Below, in pieces: positions 33,335 to 46,280 of a DNA stretch of 64,000 nt. A program made the position numbers and the translations under genes. The stretch comes from Stomorhina lunata (Eukaryota; Arthropoda; Insecta; Diptera; Rhiniidae). Within the stretch, counting starts at the first letter, position 1. Every line of letters begins with the position of its first letter. The stretch is from positions 131,854,799 through 131,918,798 of the forward strand of contig OW121740.1 of the NCBI GenBank assembly GCA_933228675.1. Direction: 5' to 3'. A model generated the notes under the pieces. The model was not told the origin of the DNA. It did not search any database and worked only from the letters and a program-made list of their open reading frames with translations.

Positions 33335-34990
33335 AAATTTTAAAATAAAAATTTTTCTATCGAAAAAATTTTATAATGAAAATTCTTTTATACAAAAAAT
33401 TTTAAAACTAAAATTGTTCTACAGAAAAAAACTTTTAATGAAAGTTTTTCTATAGAAATAATTTTATAATGAAATTTTTTCTATAGAAATAATTTTATAA
33501 TGAAATTTTTTCTATAGAAAAAATTTTATAATGAAAATTTTTTTTAGAAAAAATTTTATAATGAAAATTTTTTTTAGAAAAAATTTTATAATGAAAATAT
33601 TTCTGCAGAAAAAACAATCAAAATTTTTCTATAGAAAAAATTTTACAATGAAAATTTTTCTATAGAAATAATTCTATAATGAAAATTTTATAATAAACAT
33701 TTTTTTTTTCTATAAAAAAAATGTATATTAAAAATTTTTCTATAGAAAAAATTTTATAATAAAAATTTTTCTATAGAAAAAATTTTATAATAAAAATTTT
33801 TCTATAGAAAAATTTTTATAATGAAAATTTTTCTATAGAAAAAATTTTATAATGAAAATTTTTCTATAGAAAAACTTTTAAAAAGATAATTTTTCTATAG
33901 AAAAAATTTTATAACTATTCAATTTTCTATAGAATAAATTTAATAGTGATAATGAAATTTTTCAATATAAAAAATTTAAAAATGACAATTTTTTTACAGA
34001 AACAATTTTATAATGAAAATGTCTCTATAGAAAAAAATTTAAAAGAAAAATTTTTATATAGAAAAAATGTTATAACTAAAATTTTTCTACAGAAAAAATT
34101 TTTGTAATGAACATTTTTCTACAGAAAAATTTTGTAATGAAAATTTTTCTATAGAAAAAATTTTATACTGAAAATTTTTCTAAAGAGAAAATTTTATAAT
34201 GAAAATTTTTCTATAGAAAAAATTTTATAATGAACATTTTTCTATAAAAAAATTTTATAATGAAAAATTTTCTATAGAAAAAATTTATAATGAAAATCTT
34301 TCTATAATAAAAAAATGTTGAAAAAATTTTATAATGAGAATTTTATAATAAAAATTTTCTTGTAGAAAAAATTTTACATTGAACATTTTTTTATAGAAAA
34401 ATTGTATAATGAAAATTTTTCTATAACAATATTTTGAAAAAAATGTATAATCAAAATTATGAAAAAATTTTATAATAAAAAATTTTTCATAGAAAAAAAT
34501 TGTATATGAAAATTTTTCTAAAGAAAAAATTTTATAATGAAAATTTTTCTTTAGGAAAAAATTTTATAACGAAAAGTTTTGTATAGAACAATTTTTATAA
34601 TGACAATTTTTCTATAGAAAAAATTTTACAATGAAAATTTTTCTATAGAGAAAATTTTATAATGAAAATTTTTCTATAGAAAAAAATTTTTAATGAAAAT
34701 TTTTCTATAGAAAAAAAAAATTTTAATGAAAATTTTTCTATAAAATATTTTTTAAAAATTGTAAATAAAAATTTTTTTCTATAGAAAAAATTTTGTAATG
34801 AAATTTTTTCTAAAGAAAAAGTTTTATAATGAAAATTATTCAATAAATAGAAAAAATATTAAAAATTTTCTATAACTTTCTGTAAAAAATTTTAGATCGA
34901 AAATTTGCTATATACAAATTTCGAATCGAAAATTTTTAATAGAAAAAATTTGGATAAAAAAATTTCTCAAAAAAAAAATATTATCACAAA
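33335..34990. repeat. Dyad satellite array 3 (about 31-bp unit, ATAATG linker)
   Basis: Units are CTATAGAAAAAATTTTATAA followed by TGAAAATTTTT. Divergence is higher than in arrays 2 and 6, with many indels in A and T runs. There is no homogeneous core. Frames across it are repeat translations. Confidence 0.95.
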
Positions 34991-35488
34991 AATTTCCATG
35001 CATTTTTATAAAAATTCGCTAAATATTACTTAATATCCTGTAATCGCGCTTTGCAAATTTTTAGGTAATACAAATTTTGATTTTTAGCTCCCATAAACAA
35101 AGGGTTAATCTTCTCGAATATTAAAAAAAAACTTTGTAGCATAAGTTTTCTAAAAACTTATCAATAATAAATAATCATTATTATTTTTATTAAAATTGAA
35201 TACAAATAAAATTACAGAATAATGCCCAAATATTTAAATTTTCGCGAAATTCTTCAATTTCAAATCTCATGTCCGACAAAACCGCTCAAGATATCGACCT
35301 CATCTTTTCTGAGTTTTGTGGTCTAATTTGTCTGTTTTTACACACATTTGTACGATTTCTTAGTTTTTTATATTTATTGAACAAAATTTTTAAAATATTA
35401 AAAATTGATTTTTAAAACCGAAAAGTGTACCATTTTCCAATATCAAAACAAAAAAACTAGTTTAATTCCATTATGTTTTAACAAAACT

Positions 35489-36044
35489 GGGGCCAAATTA
35501 CCGCATTCGATATCGATCGAAATCTTAGATATTTTCAAAACATTTGTATAGCATACTTTAAGGATAATCAAAATTACTTGAAAGATGCCCAGTTTACTAC
35601 ATTTTTTTTTAAGTTATTTGCCAAAAGATGAGCAATAGTAAATACGTTTTAATTGGACTATATGTTTTTAAAAACGAATCAAAATGGATACCAAATTTCA
35701 ATAAATTTTTAAAGTAACTTTGAACATCCCTAAAGTATACTTTACCATCGAGCATGTTCTGTAAATCACTTCCACATGATTTTGAAATCACATGAAATTC
35801 AAAAAGGCTGTAATTTCTATAATTGTTGAAATTTTCAGAGCATTTATCAATAACCTTCTAGACCTTCTTCATCTTAAGTGCACTGAGTTATAAAAGTGTC
35901 AAAATAATTTATGAACAATGAATAACTCGACTTAGAAAATTGATGTGATTTCAAAATCATGTGGAAGTGATTTGCAGAACATGCCCGCATATTTGCTTAA
36001 AAGCCTGAGTTTTCGATCGATATCGAATGCGGTAATTTGGCCCC
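35489..36044 (+). mobile_element. TIR element family A with a nested palindromic element
   Basis: The ends are the cleanest in the window: GGGGCCAAATTACCGCATTC at the left and its inverted form ending GGTAATTTGGCCCC at the right. Length is 556 bp because a 231-bp foldback (35753-35983) has inserted near the right end, between the subterminal phrases 'ctaaagtatacttt' and 'atatttgcttaaaagcctgag'. Confidence 0.9.
35753..35983. mobile_element. Foldback element with 41-bp TIRs, nested in family A
   Basis: CATGTTCTGTAAATCACTTC and onward (35753-35793) is the inverse of 35943-35983 with one mismatch in 41. The 149-bp centre is not palindromic. Near-perfect TIRs indicate recent insertion. No target-site duplication was resolved. 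Confidence 0.9.
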
Positions 36045-36300
36045 TGAACTATTTAGAAATTGCAAAACAATTTAATGACAAATCATGCTAACTTTGCAAG
36101 TTCTTTATTTCCAAAAAAATTTTTGGAGCATATCCTTAGGCGCTTTTTCAGGAATATGAATTTTCGGCTGAAAAATGCAATAACTTCATGCAGTTTTGTC
36201 TTTGACTATTTGAAATAAAGCTGTGTTGGCTTTTATATTCCGATTTGGCTCAAATTTTCAGAATTGAACTTTTAGATTTATTATGTTTATTTTATTTCTT

Positions 36301-37734
36301 ATGATTTTTTTTAAAGAAAAAAATTTTACAAGAATAATTTTTTCGGGATATATTTTTGTATATCTCTAAAACGACTAAGCTGATTAAGAAAAATGTGAAA
36401 ACTACTTATAAATAAAATTGTTCTAGGATATCTGTTTTTCTTATTATCTCAATATAATCAGCTGTTTTGGAGTAATATTAACACTATTTGCAAAACGACC
36501 TGTTTTTTGAAAAAAAAAAAAAAAATATCTCGATTAGTTGAAAGTTGAAAAAAACTCATTTAATTCGAAATTAGGAGACCAAAGCCATCTAGATTTGCTC
36601 AACAAATCTCGTGCCACATAATCTTGTTGACCTCCGTAATAGTTTTCAAAAAAAGAATCTAATATGTATTGCCAAAAGCCTATAATTCACCAGAAACCTA
36701 TTTACGCTCAGTGTAAAATATTAAGAAGACATTGAAATTTCATACACGTGTGTAATAATACAAAAGAGACAATATCGCTAATCGCTTAAGACACTTAACG
36801 GTTTTCAAGATAAAAGCTATTGAAATAAAAACCTCAAAATGTTATGAATAAAATTGTCAATTATCAACTGTTTATAAATAAAATATAAATAACGAGATAA
36901 AAATAACCAAACCACACCTCGTAAAAAAAATCTATATGACATTTGGTTTAATTGTATAAAAAAATATATAAGCGATATCTATGAGACCAAACAATAATAC
37001 TAAGTCGTAAAAAATATATTAAGCAAAATTCAAGGGCAAGGACGTTGTAATTAAATAAAATCACCCGAAACGCTATTAGCGAAATTTTATTTCAAAAAAA
37101 GTAGCTTAAAATAATAATAAATAAATAAATAGAAAGATTATAATTAAGTTTTTGAAAGCGGTAACTCAAACAAAGTAATTAATTTGGCAAAAACGAAATG
37201 AAAAAAATAAAAATAAGATAAATTATAAATGAATTAGCAAAAAATACAAAATATACAAAATCGTTAAAAGTGGAAAGTCTAACAAATTTAGCATACAAAT
37301 ATAATTTTTTAATAGAGTTATAATTATACCATCAAGAAAGCAATTACCCAGCAACAAAATTTTTAATTGCAGGTGGAAATTTTGGAACTTTAAATACTAT
37401 TTTATAGCAGAAATGGCAGTAGGCAGCCCTTGCCACCAGAAGCCGAAGAATGTTTCTAATTTTCGTAAATACCACGATCATTAATGAAACTCGTGAAAAT
37501 GAGTATTAAAATCAGTTGGAATTTAGATGCTATAGGACAAAAACAAAATAGGCAAGAAACAATATCAAAATCCATTTTATAGCAACAAAATACATGGTTC
37601 GAGAGTACAAAAATATAATTTTGAACATTGTTGCAACGACACTATTATTTATGTAAACATTGTTTGATATGTAACCGAATTTTGAATATTTTTCAAAATA
37701 GAAATAAATTCTAATTTAAACGATTTTAGATTTT
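36301..37734. other. AT-rich DNA with one fragment of the array-edge module
   Basis: Mostly A-rich sequence without genes. At about 37430-37490, on the minus strand, it matches the block found at 6111 and 6520 beside array 1 ('aatgatcgtggtatttacg', 'cttcggcttctggtgg'). This links the next array to the same element family. Confidence 0.55.
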
Positions 37735-40250
37735 TTTTATAAACATTTCTTATAGAAAAATTTTTGAGAAAAGTATTTTTCTTATTAAAATTTTTGGATA
37801 AAAACTATTTTTTTTTATGAAAATTTTCGATAAAAATGTTTTTCTGTTAAAATTTTCGATAAAAATATTTTTCTATCGAAAAAAATTTCTATAGAAAAAC
37901 TTTAGCTAAAAAAAATTTCTAAAGAAACAATAACAATATTTTCAATAGAAAAACTTTTGATAACCAAATTTTCTATACAAAAATTTTTGATAAAAAAATT
38001 TCTATATTGATAAAAAAAAATTCTTTAGAAACATTTTATAAGAAAAATTTGATTAGAAAAACTTTTGATAAAAATAAAAAATATTTTTTATAGAAAAATT
38101 ATTGATAAAACTAATTTCTAAACAAAAGTTTTTGATAAAAAAATGTCTGTAGAAAAATTTTTGATAAAAAGAAATTTTCTATAGAAAAATTTTTGATAAA
38201 AAAGTTTTCTATAGAAAAATTTTATAAAAAAAATTTTTGATAAACAAAATTTTCTGTAGAAATTTTCTTTAATGGGGAATTTTACAAAAATTTATTATTT
38301 ATAGCAAATTTTTCAAAAATTTACTTTTTATAGGAAATTTTACAGAAATTTAATTTTTATAGGAAATTTTTCAAAAATTTACTTTTTATAGGAAATTCTT
38401 CAAAAATTTACTTTTTATAGGAAATTTCTCAAAAATTTATTTAATATAGGAATTTTTTAAATAAATTTATTTTTATAGGAAATTTTTTCAAAAATTTACT
38501 TTTTCTAAAAAATTTTTCAAAAATTTACTTGTTATATTTAATTTTACAAAAATTTACTTTTTATAGGAAATTTTTCAAAAATTTACTTTTTAAAGGAAAT
38601 TTTTCAAGAATTTACTTTTTAAAGGAAATTTTTCAAAAATTTACTTTTTAAAGGAAATTTTTCAAAAATTTACTTTTTTTAGGAAATTTTGCAAAAATTT
38701 ATTTTTAAAGGGAATTTTTTCAAAAATTTACTTTTTATAGGCAATTTTTTTAAGATTTCTTTTTAAAATTTACTTCTTGTAGGAAATTTTTGAAAACTTT
38801 ATTTTTTATAGGTAGTTTTTTAAAAATTTACTTTTTATACGTATTTTTTTTTGAAAAATTTACCTTTAATAGGAATTTTTGAAAAATTTACGTTTTATAG
38901 GGTATTTTGAAAAAATTTACTTTTTATAGGGAATTTTTAAAAAATTGCTTTTGATAGGAAATTTTTAAAAAATTTTCTGTTTTATAAAAAATCCATTTTT
39001 TATGGGCAATTTTTAAAAAAATTTGTTTCTTTTGTTGGAATTTTTTTTTCAAAAATTAATATTTTTAATTTTTTCTATACAAAAATTCTTAATAAAAAAA
39101 TTTTCCATAGAAAATTTTTTCACAAAAAATTTTCCATAGAAATATTTTTGATAAAAAAAAATTTTATAGAAAAATTTTTGACAAAAAAGTTTTCTATAGA
39201 AAAATTTTATAAAAAAAATTCTTGATAAAAAAATTTTCTGTAGAAATTTTCTTTAATGGGGAATTTTACAAAAATTTATTATTTATAGCAAATTTTTAAA
39301 AAATTTACTTTTTATAGGAAATTTTTGAAAACTTAATTTTTTGTAGGAAATTTTTCAAAAATTTACTTTTTGAAGAATTTACTTTTTAAAGGAAATTTTT
39401 CAAAAATTTACTTTTTTTAGGAAACTTTGCAAAAATTTATTTTTAAAGGAAATTTTTTCAAAAATTTACTTTTTATAGGCGATTTTTTTAAAGGAAACTA
39501 TTTAAAATTTACTTCTTGTAGGATATTTTTGAAAACTTTATTTTTTATAGGAAATTTTGAAAAAAAATTGCTTTTTATAGGTATTTTTGTTGAAAAATTT
39601 ACCTTTAGTAGGAATTTTTGAAAAAAAATTTACGTTATATATGGAATTTTGAAAAAATTTACTTTTTATAGGGAATTTTTAAAAAAATTACTTTTACTTA
39701 AAATTTTTAAAAAATTTTCTGTTTTATTAAAAATCCCTTTTTATTATCAATTTTTAAAAAATTTGTTTCTTTTGGAAATTTTTTTCAAAAATTAATATTT
39801 TTAATCTTTTCTATACAAAAATTTTTAATAAAAAAATTTTCCATAGAAAAATTTTTGATAAAAAAAAATTTGTATAGAAAAATTTTTCACAAAAAATTTT
39901 TCATTTTTTTATAGAAAAATTTTTGAAAAAAAAAATTTGATAAAAAAAATTTTTATAGAAAAATTTTTGATAAAAAATTTTTGATAAAAAATTTTTTATA
40001 GAAAAATTTTTGATAAAAAATTTTTTATAGAAAAATTTTTTATAGAAAAATTTTTGATGAAAATTTTGTTTAGAAAAATTTTTGATAAAAAATTTTTCAT
40101 AGCAAAATTTTTGATAAAAATTTTTTTATAGAAAAATTTTCTAAGAAAAATTTTTGATAAAAAATTTTTTATAGAAAAATTTTTGATAAAAAATTTTTTA
40201 TAGAAAAATTTTTAATAAAAAATTTTTTTATAGAAAAATTTTGTATAAAA
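37735..40250. repeat. Dyad satellite array 4 with two alternating 29-bp unit types
   Basis: Type 1 units (GATAAAAAATTTTTTATAGA then AAAATTTTT) occupy 37735-38265 and 39060-39240 and 39790-40250. Type 2 units (GGAAATTTTTCAAAAATTTA then CTTTTTATA) occupy 38280-39050 and 39260-39720. The junction phrase 'ctttaatggggaattttac' occurs at 38267 and 39251, which reveals a 984-bp higher-order duplication. No coding content. Confidence 0.9.
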
Positions 40251-42224
40251 ATAGTTAAAAATAGAGTACAAAACATTTTCGTTTTAAAATATCAGAACTA
40301 CACTTATAAAAAAAAACTATTTTAGTTCAAAGTATAAAAAACGGCAACGGCCGACGTTTTTTTTTGTGATCTTTATGTCTGTTTTTATAATAGAAAAGTT
40401 GAGCGATTTATTGTTATTCAGAAACATTATATTTGCTTTACATCGGCGGCATGTTAATGCTTATGGTGCTTGCCTTAGATAGAGAATGATGTTGTAATCA
40501 ATTATTTTAGTAAAAATTTATAATTACAGAAATTAATGTTGCCATGAATGGGGTTCGAACCCAGCCATAATTTGATATGTTATGCTTAGTAGTCGACATG
40601 TTAAACAACTAAGCCTCAACACCATCAGATCAAGTGTGCTAATATAAGTGTATTGATCTTATATTGGGTTAACGTTTTTCTTTCTTAATTTACATATCTA
40701 ATATCAGTTTTGTCTTAACTAAATGATAAACATTTATCATATTTGAACTGTAAAAACTATAAATGTTATTGAGACATTTGTTAAAACACCTTCAGCTTAA
40801 ATTTCCTTCCTACATAAAACTTTAATCGCACAAATCTCTCAAGTCATTAACTTTATGCGCTTTAAATCTTTACAAATTAACGATAATTTCCTTATTAAAA
40901 TCTTATTAGTATAAATATACAATATCTCTAGTATGTAAAACAAATTATCTTTAATTTATTATAAAAAAGTTAATAATAACTACCGTTTTTTAAGCTTCAC
41001 GGGAAGTCTTTAATAGAATCATTAATTATCTCTCTATTTGCCATTTTGATTATACCCAATATTTACAGCTAAAAATAGGTAAAAAAAAATATGTTCAACT
41101 TTCCCACAATTTTTGAAATTATATATTTAACACTTTAAGGACCGTTGTTGCCATAAGGCATAATATCATGTCATAAAAATACATCTGTTGAATATTTAAG
41201 TTCACTGTGTAACCATGGAATTTTAGATTCTTGTCCAGTTAGACTCGAACGAAAGACTCAATAATATAATACATTGATTTATCGTATGGTCGTTTTGAAA
41301 AATCCCAAAAAATGGAGAATGTATGTATTTTTATTGTTCTTTTTTCACTTTAATTTCGGGCAATATTTTTATATCTCTTTGCTCTAAGGTACCTACAGAG
41401 TCCGCAAGGGATTTATGTGCCCCTCAAAAATATAGTTATTGTACTGAGAATTTGGTATCAAATTTTTTAACTTAAAGAAAAAATATTTAAAAATTTGTTT
41501 TGATTTCCCAACCACTTTTTGTCTCTAGATACCTTGATTTTACTTTTTCAAAAGCCAATTACTTTGAAAATATTTTTCCAAATCATTTATAATGGCTTTT
41601 CAAATGTGTCTTAAAGTTTTAAAAGTTTCTTGCAATGACTCTTTACTGCCACTTTGCCAGCATTTGTTACTGCTCTTGCAGTATTTTTTTTCTATAAGTG
41701 CGTTTAACTGTCAACTATCCCTCTTGGAGCTGTCAAAGTTTATCGATTTTATCTATTTAAAATTTTTGTTTTTTCTTAGACATTTTCCCCCTTTTTTACA
41801 AAAATCTATAGAAACAGAAATATAAAAAAAAAAATCCTAAACAATAAAATTCATTTATATCAATTTGTGCGTTTAATGGCTGAATTTTTTTATACGATAT
41901 TCAAATTCGGTTTCTTTTGATATTTTTTTTTTGTTCGGACCAAAAAAATTGATTTCAAATTATTTTTCAGTAGTTACCATTTGACAGCCATCAATCGTTG
42001 TAATGGACATTAAATAATTTAGATTTTCAAATCAATTGATTTTATTACGATCTTTTTATTTCGTTTTATGGGGTCAATAAAAAAATGGTCTTAAAATATC
42101 GTTTTTTTATGAAAGAAAATTTAAATATTTTTCTAAATGATTGATCTGAATTTTTCTTAAAATAATTTGTTTCCATTACAAAATAAAAAAGTTTTTAAAA
42201 GAAAATTTATTTAGATAAAATTTC
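40251..42224. other. AT-rich host-like DNA
   Basis: Apart from the tRNA-like repeat at 40537-40621 and a family C fragment at about 41277-41360 ('cattgatttatcgtatggtcgttttgaaaa'), nothing is assigned. Frames such as 41592-41825 lack protein features. Confidence 0.45.
40537..40621 (-). repeat. tRNA-like element (probable tRNA-derived repeat)
   Basis: On the minus strand, TGTTG at the 5' end pairs with CAACA at the 3' end. GGCTTAGTTGTTTAACATGT resembles an A box/D-arm. GCTGGGTTCGAACCCCA contains a perfect B box (GGTTCGAA) in a T-arm. At 85 nt it is long for a standard tRNA, and no clean anticodon stem can be drawn. A tRNA-derived SINE head or tRNA pseudogene is likelier than a functional gene. 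Confidence 0.45.
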
Positions 42225-42560
42225 TCAATTTCAATTAAAAAAATCAACCTCATTTTCAATTGGGCTTTTCTCATTTTCAATTGAAAAACTCTCAGTTTAA
42301 ATTTAAAAATTCTCAATTTCAATTGAATATTTCTCAATTTCAATTGGGATTTTCTCAATTTCAATTTACAAATTCTCATTTTCAATTTACAAATTCTCAG
42401 TTTCAATTGAAAATTTCTCAATTTCAATTAAAAATTTCTCATTTTCAACTGAAAATTCGCAATTTCAATTGAATATTTCTCAATTTCAACTGAAAAGTCT
42501 CAATTTCAATTGAAAATTTCTCAATTTCAATTTGAAGATTTCTCAATTACAATTGAAAAT
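42225..42560. repeat. Dyad tandem repeat 5 (about 21-bp unit, TCAATTTCAATTGAAAA)
   Basis: About 15 units of TTTCTCAATTTCAATTGAAA occur. The core TTTCAATTGAAA is a perfect palindrome. It is distinct in sequence from the CTATAG arrays but has the same AT-rich dyad design. Frames on both strands (QLKLR... and FQLKIS...) are repeat translations. Confidence 0.9.
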
Positions 42561-44030
42561 GGTGTAGTAAGGTATAGATCGAAATCAGAAGTATTTTGTA
42601 ATATAAAAAGATAACGAAATAAAATAAAATAAAATCCTGTATGAAAATTTTGTGAGTTGTTAAACAAAAATCGATGTAACTCTAGAACCCGTGATCAGCT
42701 TATAACGAATTTTTTACTGAATAAAGTCAACTTATAATACTTACCAACGACGTGAAATTTATTAAATCTGACAACGCGTTCAGAAGTTATTGTGTCGAAA
42801 ACGTTTTTCACAAAAATACTCGAGACGTCCAACTTTGGGACCCTATAGAATCTCAAAGATATAAGATATGAGGTTGGCTTTTACACTATCAAATCCGGAG
42901 ATAAAAGTAGAATATATATTATGAGTTTAAACAAAATGAAAGAGACTCAAATTATAAATCCCTATTTTTGGGACAAACATTTTCAGGATTATTCTATACA
43001 ATCGGCATACTTGTCTATATAGCAATGCAACCTTTGAATGCCTATAACTTTTTTTAATTGAAAAATTATCACACAAAAGTTGTGTACTTCTTTTAAGTTA
43101 TTCTTGACTCCCAGTGGAACATAGGGATTCAACCATGCCCTTGTATTGGACTCTATTTCGATATGTTATGCATATGTCATTATTCTTTATTTACTAGCAC
43201 GTGCGCCAGTATGATGGCCTCATTCCTGTGGATTCTATATGTTTAATATTTGGAAATTAAACCAATTTTGAATAAAAAGTTGTACTTTAGTGTATTGCAC
43301 TAAGATCCCAATTTATTACAATTATTTATTATTGTAATAAAAAGTTTTTTTATAAAACCAAAAAATGTTGGTGGGGAAACCTTTCCTAGACGCGTTTCGA
43401 TGGTTAGTTAGGTCATCTCTTCAGGAGGATTATCCCTAATTCTAGACAGAACGAAAACCACACATTATATCTTATTTGCGGGGCAGAATAAACACGAATT
43501 ATTATTGCGTCCAACAAATATCAACATAAAGCGAAGATTATCATCTGAACAGAAACACACAAACATTTTTCAGTTTCATCATTTCTTTATTTTGTTGTTT
43601 GCTGAGGGTTATCTCGAAAACTGTATGAGATATGTAAACTATTTTTATACGTGTTACATATTAGTGGTTCAGAATCTAGAGATGTAAATTTTTAATAATT
43701 GTTTTTTATCGCAGCTCAGATGCTTTCATATAACATGTTACTCTCAAACCGGTTCAGTTTCAGAAATGGTCTGGTGTTTCTGATGGTCTAAAATAATCGA
43801 TTCTGATGAATTGGGCCTCTTTTACTCTAGTACAAGGATTTGGGTAGTGTGTGAAAATAAAGTTTTGATAAAAATTAAATTTTTACGTTTTTCACATTTT
43901 TTCGATTTTCCGAAACTGTACGTTTTTATGGGGTAAATAAATTTTGATCAGAAATCTAACTCATTAATCTTATTCTGTAGCCTTTTAGGCACTCGAATAC
44001 ACTTTTAAGTCCAAACCCGTTTTTGACACA
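42561..44030. other. AT-rich DNA with a retroelement 3' fragment
   Basis: At 43095-43170, on the minus strand, the end of the RTE/LOA-like element is present (CCACTGGGAGTCAAGAATAA). No gene is seen elsewhere. Confidence 0.5.
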
Positions 44031-44209
44031 TGCAGTCGAACTTTTCTAATTTGAACTTCTTGAATTTTCCATAAGTTTAAGAAAATTTCGCTTTTAAATT
44101 TAACATTTTTAAATTTAACGTCCTTAAATTTGATTCCCAAGGTTACAGTCTCTATAAGTTGAAGCTTTTTCGGGATAATGGTGATTCAAGTTATAGAAGT
44201 TCGACTGCA
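44031..44209. mobile_element. Pogo/Tigger-like MITE
   Basis: TGCAGTCGAACTT at the left faces AAGTTCGACTGCA at the right, and pairing continues inward (TTCTAATTTGAA versus TTCAAGTTATAGAA). The terminus CAGTCGAACTTCTATAACTT closely resembles the well-known CAGT(T/G)GAACCTCTATAACTCG termini of pogo-group elements. The centre repeats AAATTTAA motifs. About 179 bp, non-coding. TA target duplication is not evident. Confidence 0.7.
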
Positions 44210-46280
44210 TTTCTCGAAGATGGTCACATAAACAATTTATTTTGAAAGGCCATTGTAACATTTATACATACCTAAATCGGTCCAGTAGTTATAGAGATAT
44301 AAGCAACCTCTATGAGTAGGTCCCTTTGTACATTACTTTGTTACCTTATAACCTTAAAATATTGATCCTATACCCAACTAAAAGTATAATAATCAGACTC
44401 TGAGTAAATTTAAAGATTTCCGCCCGTCTGCTGGTCCATCGTCTGACCATTTATTCTGGTGACCATACAGGTCGAAAAAAAAACTTCCAAAATATCAAAT
44501 TATTTAAATCTTCACAAAATAAATAAAATGCGTTTTTCCTCAACAAATTTTCTCTATACCGCAGAATAACAAATATTTGACAACAAATCTTGACAACTTA
44601 AAAAAAAACTTCCCCAAAGACAAGCCATCAAAAGAAAGATTTCAAATCAAATTTACCATCTCAAGACAAGTTGCTAAAGAAGAAAACTAAACGTGAGCTT
44701 CAAATAAAGAAAGATTTCAGTTAAATGTCACAAAAGGATAAAAAAAAAATAATAAAAATGGAAATTTTTCTTTTCTGAAAATATGAAAGTCCGTCTTTTT
44801 TCACAGACCGACCGACTGACTGACTGACAGACAGAGGCTGCATGGCAGGCGGTTTTGTAAACAAATTTGGCATTTCAAAAATTTTACGACCACAAGCAGC
44901 AGCAGCGAAAAAGCAAAAGAATGTGAAAGATAGTTATAAACATTTTGCTAAATTGATTTTTAACTAAAGCTAATTTTCCATTTAATTTTTTATGTTTAAC
45001 AAAGTTATGAAAGGAAAAGCCAAAAAATGGGAAGACATGGAGCTTAAAGACAGAGTAAAGCTTATAAGCCAAACGATCATGATGTTGATGACGATGATTT
45101 TGAAATGCCTGCCACCTAGTGATGGCCTCTTCAGTTTTGCATTTTGGGCTTTTAGATTTTTTATAATTTTGTTTTTTTCGTTTTTGGTTTAAGCCGTCAA
45201 ATGTTTACAACTTGTTTTTTTCGGTTTGTGGTGACATCACTAGTCACTACTACAAATCGTAGCATAGCTAACGCATCTTAAAAGAAAGACTAATTTGTAC
45301 ATACAATATTTTTTCCGGGAGGTGGAGAAAGGAGGTGGGGGGTTTACATTAAACAATTTTGAAGTTAAACTTTATAAGTTATTTAAAATTTTGTAAATTT
45401 TATTTCTTGTGTTGTTTGGTTTTCGTAAAAGCTCTTTGATTAATTGCCGCTTTAATGTTTGCTGCTGGTGTTGCTTAAGGTTGTTGCAAACAGGTAGCTT
45501 TATGTTTGTGCAACATAAAATTATATGGTATTAACTTAACGATGGCTTTAAGTAAAAGTTTTCAATAATCTACGAAATTTTGTATAAATGAATTGATTTT
45601 GTGTGAATTTAGCAGTCAAACAAATTACACGGAAAAGGTTAAGAGCTGTTTGAATGGCGAAGCTGATGCTGAGCGTCAAAGGGTCAAAAGGTTAAACAGT
45701 TTTATGACCAGCAAGAGTTAATGATAATTAAATTTAAGTTGTTAAGTAAAAAATATTTCATAACTTAAATATTAAATTAATCATTTTCATTTTAAAATTT
45801 TGAAAATATTTTTTTTAATTATGTTTTTTATTATCAAATTAATAAAATAGTAATCCAAATCAACTACGATTATTAATTTTCAAAACTTGTTTTATTTATT
45901 TTTAAAATTTTATCTATTAATTGATACTTTAATAACTTTTCTGATTCACAATCCCCATAAATCATTATTAACTTTAGTCTTTTTTAATGCGGGATCTTTT
46001 CAAAATATCATTTACTATGACTAGAAATATAAAAAAATCGTGGGCAAATTTCAATTGCATTTAATTTTTCATATTTTTGCGTTTAAATCACAAATTTTTT
46101 TTCTATAGTACAAATTTCCCATACACTAGAGGACATAACCGTCATCGTAAGAGATATTCACTTAAAATTCGTACATGTTTTCCAATAAACATTTCAAGCA
46201 GACAATTCAAATTTCAATAAATTTTGAACGTTTAAAAATGGATTTCTTTTTTCTGAAAAATTTTTTTTAATGGCTAATAG
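44210..46280. other. Host-like non-coding DNA
   Basis: Less repetitive sequence, with a GACT/GACA microsatellite at about 44805-44835 and stretches such as 'caagcagcagcagcgaaaaagc' near 44892. Frames at 44884-45072 and 44992-45192 are short, overlapping and without domains. It may hold regulatory or UTR sequence; nothing can be demonstrated. Confidence 0.45.

Larger units (their letters stand above)
35093..36300 (+). repeat. Interspersed repeat G, copy 1, carrying nested insertions
   Basis: The left part (35093-35345, 'aaagggttaatcttctcgaatatta', 'tcaagatatcgacctca') and right part (36100-36300, 'atatccttaggcgctttttcaggaa', 'tttgactatttgaaataaagctg') match 53128-53390 and 54060-54390 in the same order. 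Inside copy 1 sits a complete family A element (35489-36044). The nature of repeat G is unknown. Confidence 0.75.

Noticed and set aside
42176..42472. QLKLR and FQLKIS repeat peptides on both strands
   Set aside because: Both are translations of the 21-bp palindromic tandem repeat.
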